Below are positions 43,810 through 53,890 of a stretch of DNA of 64,000 bases, piece by piece. The notes under the pieces were generated by a model. That model was not told the DNA's origin and did not search any database. It saw nothing but the letters and a program-made list of their open reading frames with translations. Every line of letters starts with the position of its first letter. The first letter of the stretch is position 1. A program made the position numbers and the translations under genes. This DNA comes from Anaerolineales bacterium (lineage in GTDB: Bacteria > Chloroflexota > Anaerolineae > 4572-78 > J111), in the NCBI GenBank assembly GCA_020634935.1, contig JACKAT010000001.1, forward strand, positions 272,460 through 336,459. Reading direction: 5' to 3'.

Positions 43810-45196
43810 TCCGCTCGGTCGTCCAGTCGCGATCGCCGGCGCCCCACGGGCTGGGGTTGGTGTTGATCCTGGCCAGGTTCAACAGCTCTACCGGTTCACC
43901 CCCGCTGCGCGGCACCGCCCAAATTCCCCACGTGCCAGCTCTATCCGACACAAACGCTACCCAGTTACCGTCCGGCGAGACGGTGGGCAGACCATCTTGG
44001 AAATATTCAGCGTTGGACAAGTTGGTTAAATGGCTGCCGTCCAAATCAACCGAATAAGCCTCCCAGTTTTGGTCGATATTGCCGGCCGAGAAAAACACCT
44101 GAAAGCCGGCGGTGTCGCTGGGTCGGCCGTTCGCCGTAGCCAGCAGTTGGCGCGAGCCGACGCCCCCCTGCCACAGGTTCGATGCGCCGCTGACTACATA
44201 TAAGCCATCATCCCCTTCAAAACTGAAAAACGCGATTCGATCATCCTCTGTCCAGACCGGCGCTTCGCCTACGGCCACCTTGCCGAAAGTCAATACATCT
44301 TGGCATTTCGTCTCTTGTTCAAATTTCGGGAGTTGCAGCGAACAAGGACTGAAGACGTGGGGCAGCGGATCGCCGGTGATCGGATCGGTTAGCGCTTTGG
44401 GGTTTGAGTAGGCATAGCGCGTGCCGTCAGGGTGCCAAAAGGGATAACTGTCCTCCGGCACATCCTTGACCAACCCCAACCAGGTGTAATTCGAGTCGAG
44501 CAGGCCCAACCCTTCGCCCAGGCTGTTGTCCTGGTTGTTGACCAGCAATTGACCTTTGTTGGAGAAGTTGGGCTGGCGAGCGCGCGGCTGCACGATAAAC
44601 GGATCGCCGTCCGGCACTTCAAAAACCCACACGTCATAATGCCCGGCGCCGTCGTCAATCGGAAAGGCAATGCGCCCGGTCATCTCGGCCGGCGTCGGCT
44701 GCGGCGTCGGCGACGGCTCCTCAGTCGGCGACGGTGGTGGCGTTGGCGCTTCTTCACGCTCTGTCTCTATCTCTATCTCTTTCGTCGGTGTCGCTATCGG
44801 CGAAGTCGATGACTCGCTGCCGGAACCGGTCTCCTCTTCATCCGATTCCGTGGTGGCTGCCGCCTCCGGTGTTGAAGTAGGGGCTTCAGCCGTAACTGTA
44901 GGCGTCTGAGTCGGTTGGGTGGGGGCCGGCGTAGGCGATATCGTGGCGGTGGCCGTAGGGGTTGGCGTGGTGAACACGGCCAATTCAAATGTAGCCGTCG
45001 GCGTAGGCGGGGTAAACGCCAACAAACTGCTCGATTCGCAAGCTGTCGCGCCGATACTTAACAAAAGGAGCAGGAATGGTAGGCAACGGGTGTAACCTTG
45101 CCCCGGATTTGTCAATTTAGGCCAATACGGCCATACTGCCCGTGGCTTAGATCGGTATGGCGATTTAATGAACTGGATAAGTGTCTTAAATGGCAT
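43793..45196 (-). CDS. Lipoprotein with Thr/Pro linker and TolB-like beta-propeller
   Basis: About 467 residues. A hydrophobic segment ending in SIGATAC looks like a lipobox, though preceded by an unusually long basic N-terminus (about 38 residues). Residues 60-170 are TPT/Glu-rich spacer. The rest has WD40-like beta-propeller blades (SYPFWHPDGTRYAYSNP, PTVSPDGNWVAFVSDRAGTW). These propellers bind proteins or glycans at the cell surface. ATG 45196 has AAGGTG upstream. Confidence 0.75.
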   Translation of the reverse strand: MPFKTLIQFIKSPYRSKPRAVWPYWPKLTNPGQGYTRCLPFLLLLLSIGATACESSSLLAFTPPTPTATFELAVFTTPTPTATATISPTPAPTQPTQTPTVTAEAPTSTPEAAATTESDEEETGSGSESSTSPIATPTKEIEIETEREEAPTPPPSPTEEPSPTPQPTPAEMTGRIAFPIDDGAGHYDVWVFEVPDGDPFIVQPRARQPNFSNKGQLLVNNQDNSLGEGLGLLDSNYTWLGLVKDVPEDSYPFWHPDGTRYAYSNPKALTDPITGDPLPHVFSPCSLQLPKFEQETKCQDVLTFGKVAVGEAPVWTEDDRIAFFSFEGDDGLYVVSGASNLWQGGVGSRQLLATANGRPSDTAGFQVFFSAGNIDQNWEAYSVDLDGSHLTNLSNAEYFQDGLPTVSPDGNWVAFVSDRAGTWGIWAVPRSGGEPVELLNLARINTNPSPWGAGDRDWTTERISWGP

Positions 45197-45471
45197 CTGT
45201 GGCACCTTAACTTCTAATTTATTTAGCGGATCAGGTGATCGACCCTTGGCTCATGGTGATCAAAAGCCCTTCCCCGCATCGTTAAAGGTTGATCTCTAAC
45301 TGAATTTATACAGTATTCATATGTGTTACTTAGTCATTCAAAGTACGCTACTGTAGCGTAAATTAACAACCATTCAAACCTGCTTCTATCTCTTTTTCAT
45401 CCTCTTAACCTCGACCCTAATCTCACAACCAAGACCCTAAGATAACGTAATCTTAGCGAGAGAGGTAACTC

Positions 45472-48114
45472 ATGCAACAAGTGAAACCCCCAAGGTTTTA
45501 CATGTATTTAGGTTTTTTGTTAGCGGTAATTGGATTGAGTGTCACCTTATCGATGCCCGACCCGGCCCGGGCCTATGCCCCGCCCGGCGCCGGTCAAGCC
45601 CTGGCGATTTGCCAATCCTTCCAACAGACCAAGAGCGACTTCGAAGCGATGGCTCGCCTGCGGGCCGAGCAACCACACGCCTTTTCTGACGATGTGTATA
45701 AAGCGGCGGCCTATAATTATATCAACCAGGCTGACGCTTGCTACCACGCCACAGCCGCATTACAAAGTACCGCTGATTATACAACATCCGTCTATATTGA
45801 CAACGGACCGCTAATTCCGCCGGACTACCCTCCCGCGCCGGATATTACTCCGCAATTTACCACGAAAAACGGCTATAAGTGGGGCGGGGGCAGCCCCTTT
45901 ATCGGCGGTCAGGATATACCTGGGCCAGGTATTCCTGGCGGCACAGTCACTTACAGCTTTATGCCGGCAGGTGTTTACCACTATAACGGCCCCGAAAATA
46001 CCCCGGTCAGCAACTTGAACGGCTTTCAACCCTGCTTTTACGATGAGATTGCCAACGCGTTTGCTGCCTGGTCGGCCGTGGCGGATATTCAATTTATCAA
46101 TGTGGCTGAAATTGGCTTCACCAACGGCAACGAGGTGGCCAGCGGCTCAAACATCATCGGCAATGTAAGAATCGGGGCCTATCCGATTGATGGCAGCTAC
46201 GGCATTTTGGCCCAGGCTTACTACCCCCCCTACACCGGCGTCGAGACAAGCTCGACCCTGGCCGGCGATATCCAACTCGATGCTAGCGAAACGTGGGCGT
46301 GCAACCCGGACGACGGCATCGATATCGGGATTATCGCCACCCACGAAATTGGCCATACCATCGGTTTTAGCCACCAATCCGCCGACCGGCTGGCCATCAT
46401 GAACCCCTATTACAATCCCGGCGGAGCGCCCACCTTACTTCAAGATGATATTAATGGCGCGCAGACTGTCTATACAGCGAATTCCTCGCCGGGGTTAATG
46501 GTGACCCAACCGCCGCTCTCGACCGTGATATTGCCCGGTGGGATTATCAACTATACGATTGTGGCTCAAAACTTCGGTTCGAGCGATATTACCGGCGCTA
46601 CGATTACGAACCTACTGCCGGCTAACGCCATTTACGTCACTAATTCGGCCAGTAACGGCGGTACTTTCAATAACGGGGCTGTGGTTTGGCCTAACCAGAC
46701 GGTTCCGGCCGGCAGCCAGGTGACCCGCACTTTTCAGGCGCGTGTGGCCAACAGCGCCGGGCCGGGTGATGTGGTTGTCAACACGGTCTCGGCCAACCCG
46801 GCTCAGCAGCCGGGCGGGCATTACACCATCCAGGGTGTGGTCGAAGCGGCGACCTGCGGCTTTAGCGATAACTTTGAAGCCAGCCAACTCGGCCCCTATT
46901 GGACTACCTACACCACCAACAACGGGCGCATTCGGGTGGCCAATAACAGTAACTTTACCCACTCCGGCAGCCGCAGCATCTGGCTCGATACCAATACCGA
47001 TCTGGGGGCAATCAACTCTCACGCCGCGATCATTCTCAACGCCGATTTAACCGACCGCGCCGGAGTCAAATTCGACTTTTGGTGGCGTAACGATGGCGAT
47101 GAACTCCATGCCGATGACGGCGTCTTTCTAAGCGATGATAACGGGGCCAGTTGGACGAAAGTTTTCGCCCTAAACCGGGATTATCTGGGCAGCTACCATC
47201 ATACCACTATCGACATCGACGCCGAAGCCGCCGCTCACGATTTGTCGCTCAACCACCAATTCAAAATCAAAATACAGGGCTACGATAACTACGCCTTCAA
47301 CGGCGACGGCTACGCTATCGATGACGTAGCGCTCACCTGTGATCCGCTCACCCCGAACTTGTCGATTAGTCAGACAGTTTCAACCGCCCAGGCGTTGATC
47401 GAACCTGGCGACGCCATTACCTACACCATCGTCGTTGCTAACAACGGTAACGGCCTGGCCCAAGACGTTAGGGTTTTTGATGATCTGCCTGCCCATGTCA
47501 ACGGCGCTAACCTGGATGAAACCGTCACCATTAAAGCCTCTAAAAAGGTCACTTATACGCTGCAAGCCACCTTGGGCAGCGGCGCGCCGTTCAACAGCGT
47601 TATCACCAACACCGCTTACTTTACCCACTCGTCCGGCGTGGGGCAGGCCAGCGCGCCCGTCACCACTGCCATCGACACCAGTCCGCCGCAATTTCTCACC
47701 AATGATCCCCTGACCGGTTCGCCCTTAATCACTCCCACCCTGGGCATTACCATCTATACCGATTACCCGAACTTTAAATGGCATCCTGCCACTGACAACG
47801 ATCGCGTTTCTCATTATACGGTGGTTTTGACCAGTGGGCTTGCTATCCAGGCCGGTCCTACGTACTACGTCATCGCTGAGCCGCGGTTTGATGTGGCAGC
47901 TGCCAGCCTGCCCTATGGCGACTATATGTGGTCCGTGCAGGCCTACGATCCGGCCGGTAACGTTAGCCAGCCGGTGCCGCCCCAGGCTTTTACCCTGGCC
48001 GACCCGGCCGACGCGCCGCCCCCCGATGGCGCCACCAATCCGCCCGACGACGGTTCGTCCAATCAGGCCGAATCACCCTTGATCTATTTCCCGATTATTA
48101 TGGTCAGCGACTAA
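45472..48114 (+). CDS. Secreted matrixin-like metalloprotease with DUF11 repeats
   Basis: 880 residues. Signal peptide (about 10-36). Zinc site HEIGHTIGFSH with a following Met-turn (LAIMNPYY), as in matrixins. After the protease come a DUF11 domain (about 345-440), a jelly-roll-like domain (about 460-625), a second DUF11 (about 630-740), an Ig-like domain and a hydrophobic C-terminal SPLIYFPIIMV. It should degrade proteins outside the cell or process surface proteins. ATG 45472 with GAGAGAGG upstream. Confidence 0.88.
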   Translation: MQQVKPPRFYMYLGFLLAVIGLSVTLSMPDPARAYAPPGAGQALAICQSFQQTKSDFEAMARLRAEQPHAFSDDVYKAAAYNYINQADACYHATAALQSTADYTTSVYIDNGPLIPPDYPPAPDITPQFTTKNGYKWGGGSPFIGGQDIPGPGIPGGTVTYSFMPAGVYHYNGPENTPVSNLNGFQPCFYDEIANAFAAWSAVADIQFINVAEIGFTNGNEVASGSNIIGNVRIGAYPIDGSYGILAQAYYPPYTGVETSSTLAGDIQLDASETWACNPDDGIDIGIIATHEIGHTIGFSHQSADRLAIMNPYYNPGGAPTLLQDDINGAQTVYTANSSPGLMVTQPPLSTVILPGGIINYTIVAQNFGSSDITGATITNLLPANAIYVTNSASNGGTFNNGAVVWPNQTVPAGSQVTRTFQARVANSAGPGDVVVNTVSANPAQQPGGHYTIQGVVEAATCGFSDNFEASQLGPYWTTYTTNNGRIRVANNSNFTHSGSRSIWLDTNTDLGAINSHAAIILNADLTDRAGVKFDFWWRNDGDELHADDGVFLSDDNGASWTKVFALNRDYLGSYHHTTIDIDAEAAAHDLSLNHQFKIKIQGYDNYAFNGDGYAIDDVALTCDPLTPNLSISQTVSTAQALIEPGDAITYTIVVANNGNGLAQDVRVFDDLPAHVNGANLDETVTIKASKKVTYTLQATLGSGAPFNSVITNTAYFTHSSGVGQASAPVTTAIDTSPPQFLTNDPLTGSPLITPTLGITIYTDYPNFKWHPATDNDRVSHYTVVLTSGLAIQAGPTYYVIAEPRFDVAAASLPYGDYMWSVQAYDPAGNVSQPVPPQAFTLADPADAPPPDGATNPPDDGSSNQAESPLIYFPIIMVSD

Positions 48115-48121
48115 TTAACAT

Positions 48122-48213
48122 GGAGCATCAAAGCTCTGCTTTGATCACTGGAGCCTAGAGCAACAAAGCTCTGCTTTGATCCGGTGAGACAAAGCCAGCT
48201 TTGTTGCTCCCAA
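48122..48213. repeat. Two fused copies of the GGAGC(A)TCAAAG element
   Basis: GGAGCATCAAAGC-TCT-GCTTTGATC, then AGCAACAAAGC-TCT-GCTTTGATC, then GACAAAGCCAGCTTTGTTGCTCC. It fills the gap between convergent genes and could act as a weak terminator. Confidence 0.8.
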
Positions 48214-48220
48214 CCTTATC

Positions 48221-50269
48221 TTACCGGTGCTCATTCAAATAGCGCTTCAACAGAAAAAAGAAAGTGTATGGATCGACCACGGTGTAGTTCGGCTGGAGAA
48301 CGTCGCCCTCGTCGTTGGTAATGCGCCCTTCGGCCTGGTGTGCTTGCAGTTGCTCTTGGACTCCCCATAATAGGCTGGGCGATTGAAAGGCGGCGCGGAC
48401 GGCCAAAAAGGGGGGGCGGCCCTCGGCCAGAACGGTGCGTTTGTAAATGGTATGGATGGCCTCGGCCCCGATATCCGGGCTGCCAAACAGCGTTTCGGTA
48501 GGCAGCGTCGCAATGGGCGTGTTCCATTGCAGGCGCGGCCACGGCTCGTCGGTCTGGTAGTCGGGCGAGAGGATGCCGACCGGAGCCAAAAAAGTGAAGA
48601 CGCTGAGTCGGCGCTGCGAAATTTGCGCGCCGTTACCGTTCAACAAAAAGCCTTGGACGTCGTAGCCGTAATCGGCGTAATAGCCGCGTGTGCGCCACAG
48701 CCAGCGCACAAACTGCCAATCCGATAAGCCATCCGGGTTGACATAGCCGGCCCCACTGTTGGCCCCCACAAAATAATCCTGATCGGTTTGCGTTTGGTAA
48801 AGGTAGCTCATAATAGCCGGAATATCTTCCACCAGAGCCGGGTTAAAGCCCCAGGCCAGCGGTACCTGCCCGCGCCGCGCGTCGAGCCAGGGTTGGTCGC
48901 CGTAGTCAGCCAGCAAAACTTGCACCGGATGGGCTAAATCGTAGTCGCCGGCGTAAATCATCACAAAGGTGCGATTCGGAGCTACCTGCCCCTCCGGCGT
49001 CAGATAGCCCTGAGTGATCAAATCCGCTTCGGTGGGCGGCGTTGGATAAGCCCGATCGGCCGGCGGCGGGCCAAACTTATGGACCGACACATTAGCCATC
49101 GCCACACCGAAGACATCGCCCGCGCCGCCCTGCAAGTAAGCGCCGTGCTGCGATAATAACCAGGTGCTGGCCCACTCCCCTTCCGTCGCCAGATGTTTTC
49201 CGCCGACCGCGCTGGAATATTTTTCATACCACGGAATGAAGCCCCAAACCTTAATCAACCCCCCGGCCTGAGCCTCGGCGGCCTCGACCATGGTCTGTAG
49301 GGTCGCGGCGTCCGCGCCGAGCGGCTGAGCCAGATCGTCAGTGGGCAGCTCGTCCGGCCACGGCGACAGATCAAAGGCGAACCCGCGCTGCTGGACGACG
49401 TAATCGCGCTCCAGCGCGTACACCCCCCCACGAGTCATTTTCTCTTGGGCGTAGCGAACGGCCGGCCAGCCGTCCAGCAGGTAAGCCAAAAATTGAGCGT
49501 TGGCTCGACCGGTGTCCAGATACTGCTCCTTGGCCCATAAATAGGCATCGGTTTTGGGCGAGCCGCTCGATGGCGTTGTGCTGTCAGGTAAGGAAGCCGC
49601 GCCCGGTTGAAACCGATCGACCAGCGACTTTTTGATCTCGAGACGGCTGGTCACTGCCGCCGTTAGATCACTACCCGCCCGGAGCACGGCCAGGTTCTCG
49701 ACCCCGGCTATCGTCGTGGCGACATTGAGCGTAGCGGGTACCGCAGGGTCCCAGACTACTACACCGTCGATATCGTCGGCAAACAAATCAAGCAGATCAT
49801 CGAGCCGGTCGATTTCAACGATCTCCACGCCGGCCAGCCAGCCGTAAGGTTGGCCGGCCTCTTGATATTGGTCCAGCCAAAATTGATCGACGCCCGGCGT
49901 GTTGCCCCGCGCGTGGTCGTGATTGAGATAGAGCCGGGGTTGGTCGCGATTGACAATGCCCTGGAGGGTGGTCAGGAAGATCAGCGTGTCATAGTCGCGC
50001 AGCAGGTCAGCGTAAGTTTTGCCCTCGGGCGGGGGCGTATCGGCATCGCATTGATCCGGCGCGCCGGTCACGGCCAGGCAGTGTTCGTAATGATTAAGAT
50101 GTAGATCGGTCACGTCGAACAGATAGAGGTGGGTTGGGGCTGGGGGAGTGGGTTGGCAAGATATGAGGAGGGGGAGAAAGAAGATGAGGCGTAGAACGTA
50201 GGACGTGGAACGTGGTGCGTAGTGCGTAGTGCGTAGTGCGTAGTAAAGATAAGTAACAATATTACGCAT
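48221..50269 (-). CDS. GxGYxYP-family putative glycoside hydrolase, lipoprotein
   Basis: 682 residues. Signal sequence with LLISC lipobox (Cys about 37). The N-terminal half contains TLQGIVNRDQPRLYL, the central region HVWGFIPWYEKY-like sequence, and GANSGAGYVNP is the family GxGY motif. The family is assigned to glycan breakdown by context; activity is unproven. The start codon and the first ~27 residues lie in a 7-bp-period GCGTAGT tract, so the signal peptide has been built partly from repeat DNA. Confidence 0.8.
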   Translation of the reverse strand: MRNIVTYLYYALRTTHYAPRSTSYVLRLIFFLPLLISCQPTPPAPTHLYLFDVTDLHLNHYEHCLAVTGAPDQCDADTPPPEGKTYADLLRDYDTLIFLTTLQGIVNRDQPRLYLNHDHARGNTPGVDQFWLDQYQEAGQPYGWLAGVEIVEIDRLDDLLDLFADDIDGVVVWDPAVPATLNVATTIAGVENLAVLRAGSDLTAAVTSRLEIKKSLVDRFQPGAASLPDSTTPSSGSPKTDAYLWAKEQYLDTGRANAQFLAYLLDGWPAVRYAQEKMTRGGVYALERDYVVQQRGFAFDLSPWPDELPTDDLAQPLGADAATLQTMVEAAEAQAGGLIKVWGFIPWYEKYSSAVGGKHLATEGEWASTWLLSQHGAYLQGGAGDVFGVAMANVSVHKFGPPPADRAYPTPPTEADLITQGYLTPEGQVAPNRTFVMIYAGDYDLAHPVQVLLADYGDQPWLDARRGQVPLAWGFNPALVEDIPAIMSYLYQTQTDQDYFVGANSGAGYVNPDGLSDWQFVRWLWRTRGYYADYGYDVQGFLLNGNGAQISQRRLSVFTFLAPVGILSPDYQTDEPWPRLQWNTPIATLPTETLFGSPDIGAEAIHTIYKRTVLAEGRPPFLAVRAAFQSPSLLWGVQEQLQAHQAEGRITNDEGDVLQPNYTVVDPYTFFFLLKRYLNEHR
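50188..50250. repeat. Heptanucleotide tract (GCGTAGT/ACGTGGA type)
   Basis: GTGCGTA repeated four times after ACGTAGG, ACGTGGA and ACGTGGT, all at a 7-bp period. Within the 5' end of the GxGYxYP gene. Confidence 0.85.
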
Positions 50270-50449
50270 TATGCACTATGCTGTTAATGCGGCAGATTTG
50301 CATCATCCGCGAAAATTTTTTTACAGGACGAGAATGTTTAAAAATCTTATTAATCCTGTAAATCCTGTCGAAAATTTGGTTGTAACTCTGCTGCGTTACG
50401 CAATATGCCTGAGGGTTTTGCCGCCGGTCTCGCGTCAAAATCATCGGAC

Positions 50450-51049
50450 CTATTCCGGCAGGTGGCTGATGAAGTAGAACATGATGACGCCCCAGACCAA
50501 AAAGCCGGCCAGGGCGACAATGGCAGTGACGGGCGGGCTTTGCAGATAGAGCCAGACAATCCAGCCCGCCGCCGCGCCGATGGGAAAGAGGGTGACGGTA
50601 GTGGGAATGGCTCGAATCAGAAACCAGTTGGTCGTAGAGATTTCGCCCAGGCTGGGCATATCGGCTACGAAATAGTAGATGATGCTGCCCCACAGGCCGA
50701 ATACGACGATAATGGCGATGGCCGTCACCAGCGGGATGTTGAGAAACGTCCACAGAGCCCAAATCAAAGCGATCCCGCCCCCTAAAACCACCAGCGTCGT
50801 CGGGATAACCCGCACCAAAAACCAGGCTGTCATGGACCCTTCGGAGACTTTGCCGCTGCCGAGGCAGGTTTTACACAACTTTTCTTCAACTTCGTATTTA
50901 CCGGTCCCGACTTCACCCCACCGGTCGCAGCGCTTGCAGTCCGATCCGTCCGGCAGCACCTTGGTGCCGTCGCAGTCAGGGCAGCGGGTCATAATCTCGG
51001 TTTTTACTTTTACTTTGCCGGCGCCATTGCACTCGCGACAAATAGGCAT
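50450..51049 (-). CDS. DnaJ-type zinc-finger protein with four membrane helices
   Basis: 199 residues. The first 70 carry four CxxCxGxG-like units (CRECNGAG, CPDCDGTK, CKRCDRWG, CKTCLGSG), which bind two zinc ions in DnaJ. Four hydrophobic helices follow (about 82-102, 106-128, 140-162 and 172-192) as two similar halves, each begun by WFLVRVIPTT or WFLIRAIPTT, showing an internal duplication. No J domain. Function unknown; a membrane-tethered thiol or chaperone role is possible. Confidence 0.75.
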   Translation of the reverse strand: MPICRECNGAGKVKVKTEIMTRCPDCDGTKVLPDGSDCKRCDRWGEVGTGKYEVEEKLCKTCLGSGKVSEGSMTAWFLVRVIPTTLVVLGGGIALIWALWTFLNIPLVTAIAIIVVFGLWGSIIYYFVADMPSLGEISTTNWFLIRAIPTTVTLFPIGAAAGWIVWLYLQSPPVTAIVALAGFLVWGVIMFYFISHLPE

Positions 51050-51097
51050 GCCACACTCCAGGTTATGACAGATCTGAGCGATTTTAGGTAGAAAATC

Positions 51098-51227
51098 GTA
51101 ACCACTCAGCCCTCATGTCATTTCGAGCGACGAAGGAGCGAGAAATCTCCCAGAAGGACGTTTGCAACCGGATGCTGTAGGGATTTCTCCGCCTTCGGCT
51201 ACGAAATGACAGGCCCTGAGCAGTTAC
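51098..51227. repeat. Palindromic MITE-like element, copy 2
   Basis: Ends GTAACCACTCAG and CTGAGCAGTTAC; inner CATGTCATTTCGAG and GAAATGACAG; the same layout as 29702-29833. Confidence 0.88.
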
Positions 51228-51291
51228 AGAAAATCGATTTAAAAGTTTAGCATAAAACAAAGGGACGGTAAAGAATCGAGGCCCAAGCGGA

Positions 51292-53754
51292 TTACTTAAT
51301 CGCCACCGGCAAATAAACCTCATAACCCGGCTTCACCAATAAATCGCCCGATACGTTGCCCGCGCCGTCGATGACTTTCATACGGAAATTAGAGCTGCTG
51401 TAGCTGGGGCTGCTCGTTAGAGTGGCCGGGTAGGCCAGCACGACAAAGCGGTCTAGCGACACATCGGTGGTGTCCAAAAAGGTGACGCGCAGGGCGATAG
51501 CCCCGCTCACGCCGGTCGAGGTATCGAAATCGATGGGGAATTCCTGGTAAAGGTCATCCGCTCGAAAATCGACGCCGCGTAAACGGCGCAGTCCGATTAA
51601 CGCATCGTCCGCCTGGTCGAGCACCTCCAGCCGTACTACTTCATCGGCCAACTCGATGCTGCTGACCTTGAGCCGGACGTAGGCCCGATACGCCTGCTGC
51701 GCCGGCAGGGTGATATCGCTGCTTTGCCAACTGCCGCCGGGATCATCGACGACCGTGGCCTGCAGCGCCTGCCCATCCCAGGCCGCCCCATCGCTCACCA
51801 ATTCGCCGACCGGCTGCCCGCCGACCTCGTCACGGGTGAAATCGGTCTCTTCCCAGACCCAATGCTGATCGCCCAGCGCCAGATCGGTCGCCCCGGCGGT
51901 CGCGTCGTTGGCCGTCAATGTCAGCGACACCACCGGCGAGTCAATGATGGTTGTGCTGCCGGTCGTCGTGGTCGTCGTGGTTAGGAGGCCGGTGGGATCG
52001 ACCCGATCCAGCCCGATGACGACTTCCGGCGACACCGCCCGCTGGCCGCCGCCGTCAAACGTTTCGGCCGTGAGCACCAGCGTCTGGCCGACCAGCGCTT
52101 GATCGAGCCAACTCGACACATCGACCACGTAGCCGGCGCTGGCCGCCGGCCCGGCCTCGTCGATGAGTAGATTGGTTTCCGTTGGCGTCGAGAGGTAAAC
52201 CTTGGTGGCGTTAATCACCCCGCTGTTATCGCTGGTGTTGAGTTGCACGTATAACCGGTTGCCGGTCAGATAATGGTTCGACCACGGCCGGACCAGCGCC
52301 ACCTTGGGCGCGGTATCGCTGCCGCCGCCCGGTTGCTCGACCGTGACGCCGCTGTAGTAGTGGCGCAAAATGGCCTGGTACGACCAGCCGTGTTGATCGG
52401 CCCAGCGCTGCGCCCCCCACTGGCCCATGCCGTAGCCGTGACCGTTGCGCGTCTGCCCAAACGAGACCGGATCATCGACGGCTTGCAGGTAGTTGACGTT
52501 AGGGTTGGTTTTGGTTGGGCTGGAATTTTCGGCGCTGAACATGGCGGTGATGATCTGGCCGTTGTAGGCCAGGTACTCGCCGGTGGTGTCATCGACCGCT
52601 TGGTTGGTTGAGGGGACTGTCGTGTCGCACATATACTGATTGTTGACCCAATCGGTGACGTGATACGACCCGCCGGGATTTTGCAGATATTTATCCCAGC
52701 CGTAGGTTCGAGCCGCGACCGCCTGCGCCCGCAGCGTGTCCGCCGGCCAGGACGGATAAACCTCATACGGCACGACCCGTTTGACGTACTCCTCAAAGGG
52801 GATGGTGTCGATTTGCCCCACCGGCACACTGCGGCAAGTGTTGCTGGCGTGGTGAATGACGCGAATGGTCGCGGGCGGCGTCAACTGCGCTTGCGCACCA
52901 ATGGGCGCGTTGGCCGGGGAAATCGAGGCCGCTTCATCGACCGCCAACGTCTCGCTCACCAGTTCATCGGCCGGCACGATAACCCAGGCCTCGTTTCTGA
53001 CCACGGCCAGCTCGCGGCCGTCGGTCCGCCATACCGGCGAGCGATCAACGGCGTTGTTCCGGCTTAGCTGCCTCGCGCCGTCGTCGAGATCGACCCGCCA
53101 CAGCTCGCCGGCGGTATCGACCTGGCTGCCCAACGGCGTGATAATCAGCGCCACCGACTGCCTATCCGGCGACCAACTCAAATCGCTGAACAGTTCGCCC
53201 TCGCGGCGGAGCTTGAGTTCAACCGGCCGGTTGGCCTCGCCGGTCCACAACTCGGCCTGGAAAAATTGGTTGACCAGGATGGCGCGTTGGTTCCCATCCG
53301 GCGAACGATAAACCCGACCCGCCGGATCGCCGGGCAGCGAAACGTCGGGCGCGGCCAGCAGGCTGGCCTCGACCGGCCCCATCGCGCCGGTGGTGACATC
53401 GATGCCGATGCGGGTGGTGGGATCGGGCGCGTTGAGCGGGGTGAAGACCAGCCAACGACCATCGGGGCTAAGCTGCGGCGCCAGCCCCTCGGCCAACCGC
53501 CGCGCCGGATCGCCGTTAGTGGGGATTTGCCAGATCACCTGGCTCAGTTGCGACGAGCCGTTGGCCAACGTGATCACTTGACCGGGCGTTGTCCCCAGTA
53601 AGAAATCGCCGCCGGGCGACCAGGCCAGCAGTTGCAAATCGGCCGGCGGCGTTTGGGCGGCGGCGGAGTGACTAAATCCCTGCCACACGGCGAGCAGGAT
53701 CAAGAAGCAAACGGGTAGGATCGTTTTAGGACGGAGTGATAGTTTATTTGTCAT
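51292..53754 (-). CDS. Secreted protein with beta-propeller and SpoIID/LytB domain
   Basis: 820 residues. Signal peptide 1-34. Residues about 35-290 have propeller-like blades (LAWSPGGDFLL, PQLSPDGRWLVFTP). The SpoIID domain follows (about 305-465): FEEYVKRVVPYEVYPSWP, LRAQAVAARTYGWDKYL, and GHGYGMGQWGAQRWA, with the catalytic Glu of VPYE. SpoIID is a lytic transglycosylase acting on denuded glycan. The C-terminal 350 residues are beta-sandwich-like. No sporulation genes are seen, so the role is probably wall remodelling. Confidence 0.85.
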   Translation of the reverse strand: MTNKLSLRPKTILPVCFLILLAVWQGFSHSAAAQTPPADLQLLAWSPGGDFLLGTTPGQVITLANGSSQLSQVIWQIPTNGDPARRLAEGLAPQLSPDGRWLVFTPLNAPDPTTRIGIDVTTGAMGPVEASLLAAPDVSLPGDPAGRVYRSPDGNQRAILVNQFFQAELWTGEANRPVELKLRREGELFSDLSWSPDRQSVALIITPLGSQVDTAGELWRVDLDDGARQLSRNNAVDRSPVWRTDGRELAVVRNEAWVIVPADELVSETLAVDEAASISPANAPIGAQAQLTPPATIRVIHHASNTCRSVPVGQIDTIPFEEYVKRVVPYEVYPSWPADTLRAQAVAARTYGWDKYLQNPGGSYHVTDWVNNQYMCDTTVPSTNQAVDDTTGEYLAYNGQIITAMFSAENSSPTKTNPNVNYLQAVDDPVSFGQTRNGHGYGMGQWGAQRWADQHGWSYQAILRHYYSGVTVEQPGGGSDTAPKVALVRPWSNHYLTGNRLYVQLNTSDNSGVINATKVYLSTPTETNLLIDEAGPAASAGYVVDVSSWLDQALVGQTLVLTAETFDGGGQRAVSPEVVIGLDRVDPTGLLTTTTTTTGSTTIIDSPVVSLTLTANDATAGATDLALGDQHWVWEETDFTRDEVGGQPVGELVSDGAAWDGQALQATVVDDPGGSWQSSDITLPAQQAYRAYVRLKVSSIELADEVVRLEVLDQADDALIGLRRLRGVDFRADDLYQEFPIDFDTSTGVSGAIALRVTFLDTTDVSLDRFVVLAYPATLTSSPSYSSSNFRMKVIDGAGNVSGDLLVKPGYEVYLPVAIK

Positions 53755-53890
53755 AGGATTGGGTGGGATAGTGCCGATAAGATAAGCAAGGTTTGTTTTG
53801 AGTGATGAATTTTTGGGAGCGGTCAGCTTTCAGCCGTCAGCTTTATCTTTGAATCAAAAAGCTGATAACCTGAGTTCGACAATTAGAGCC

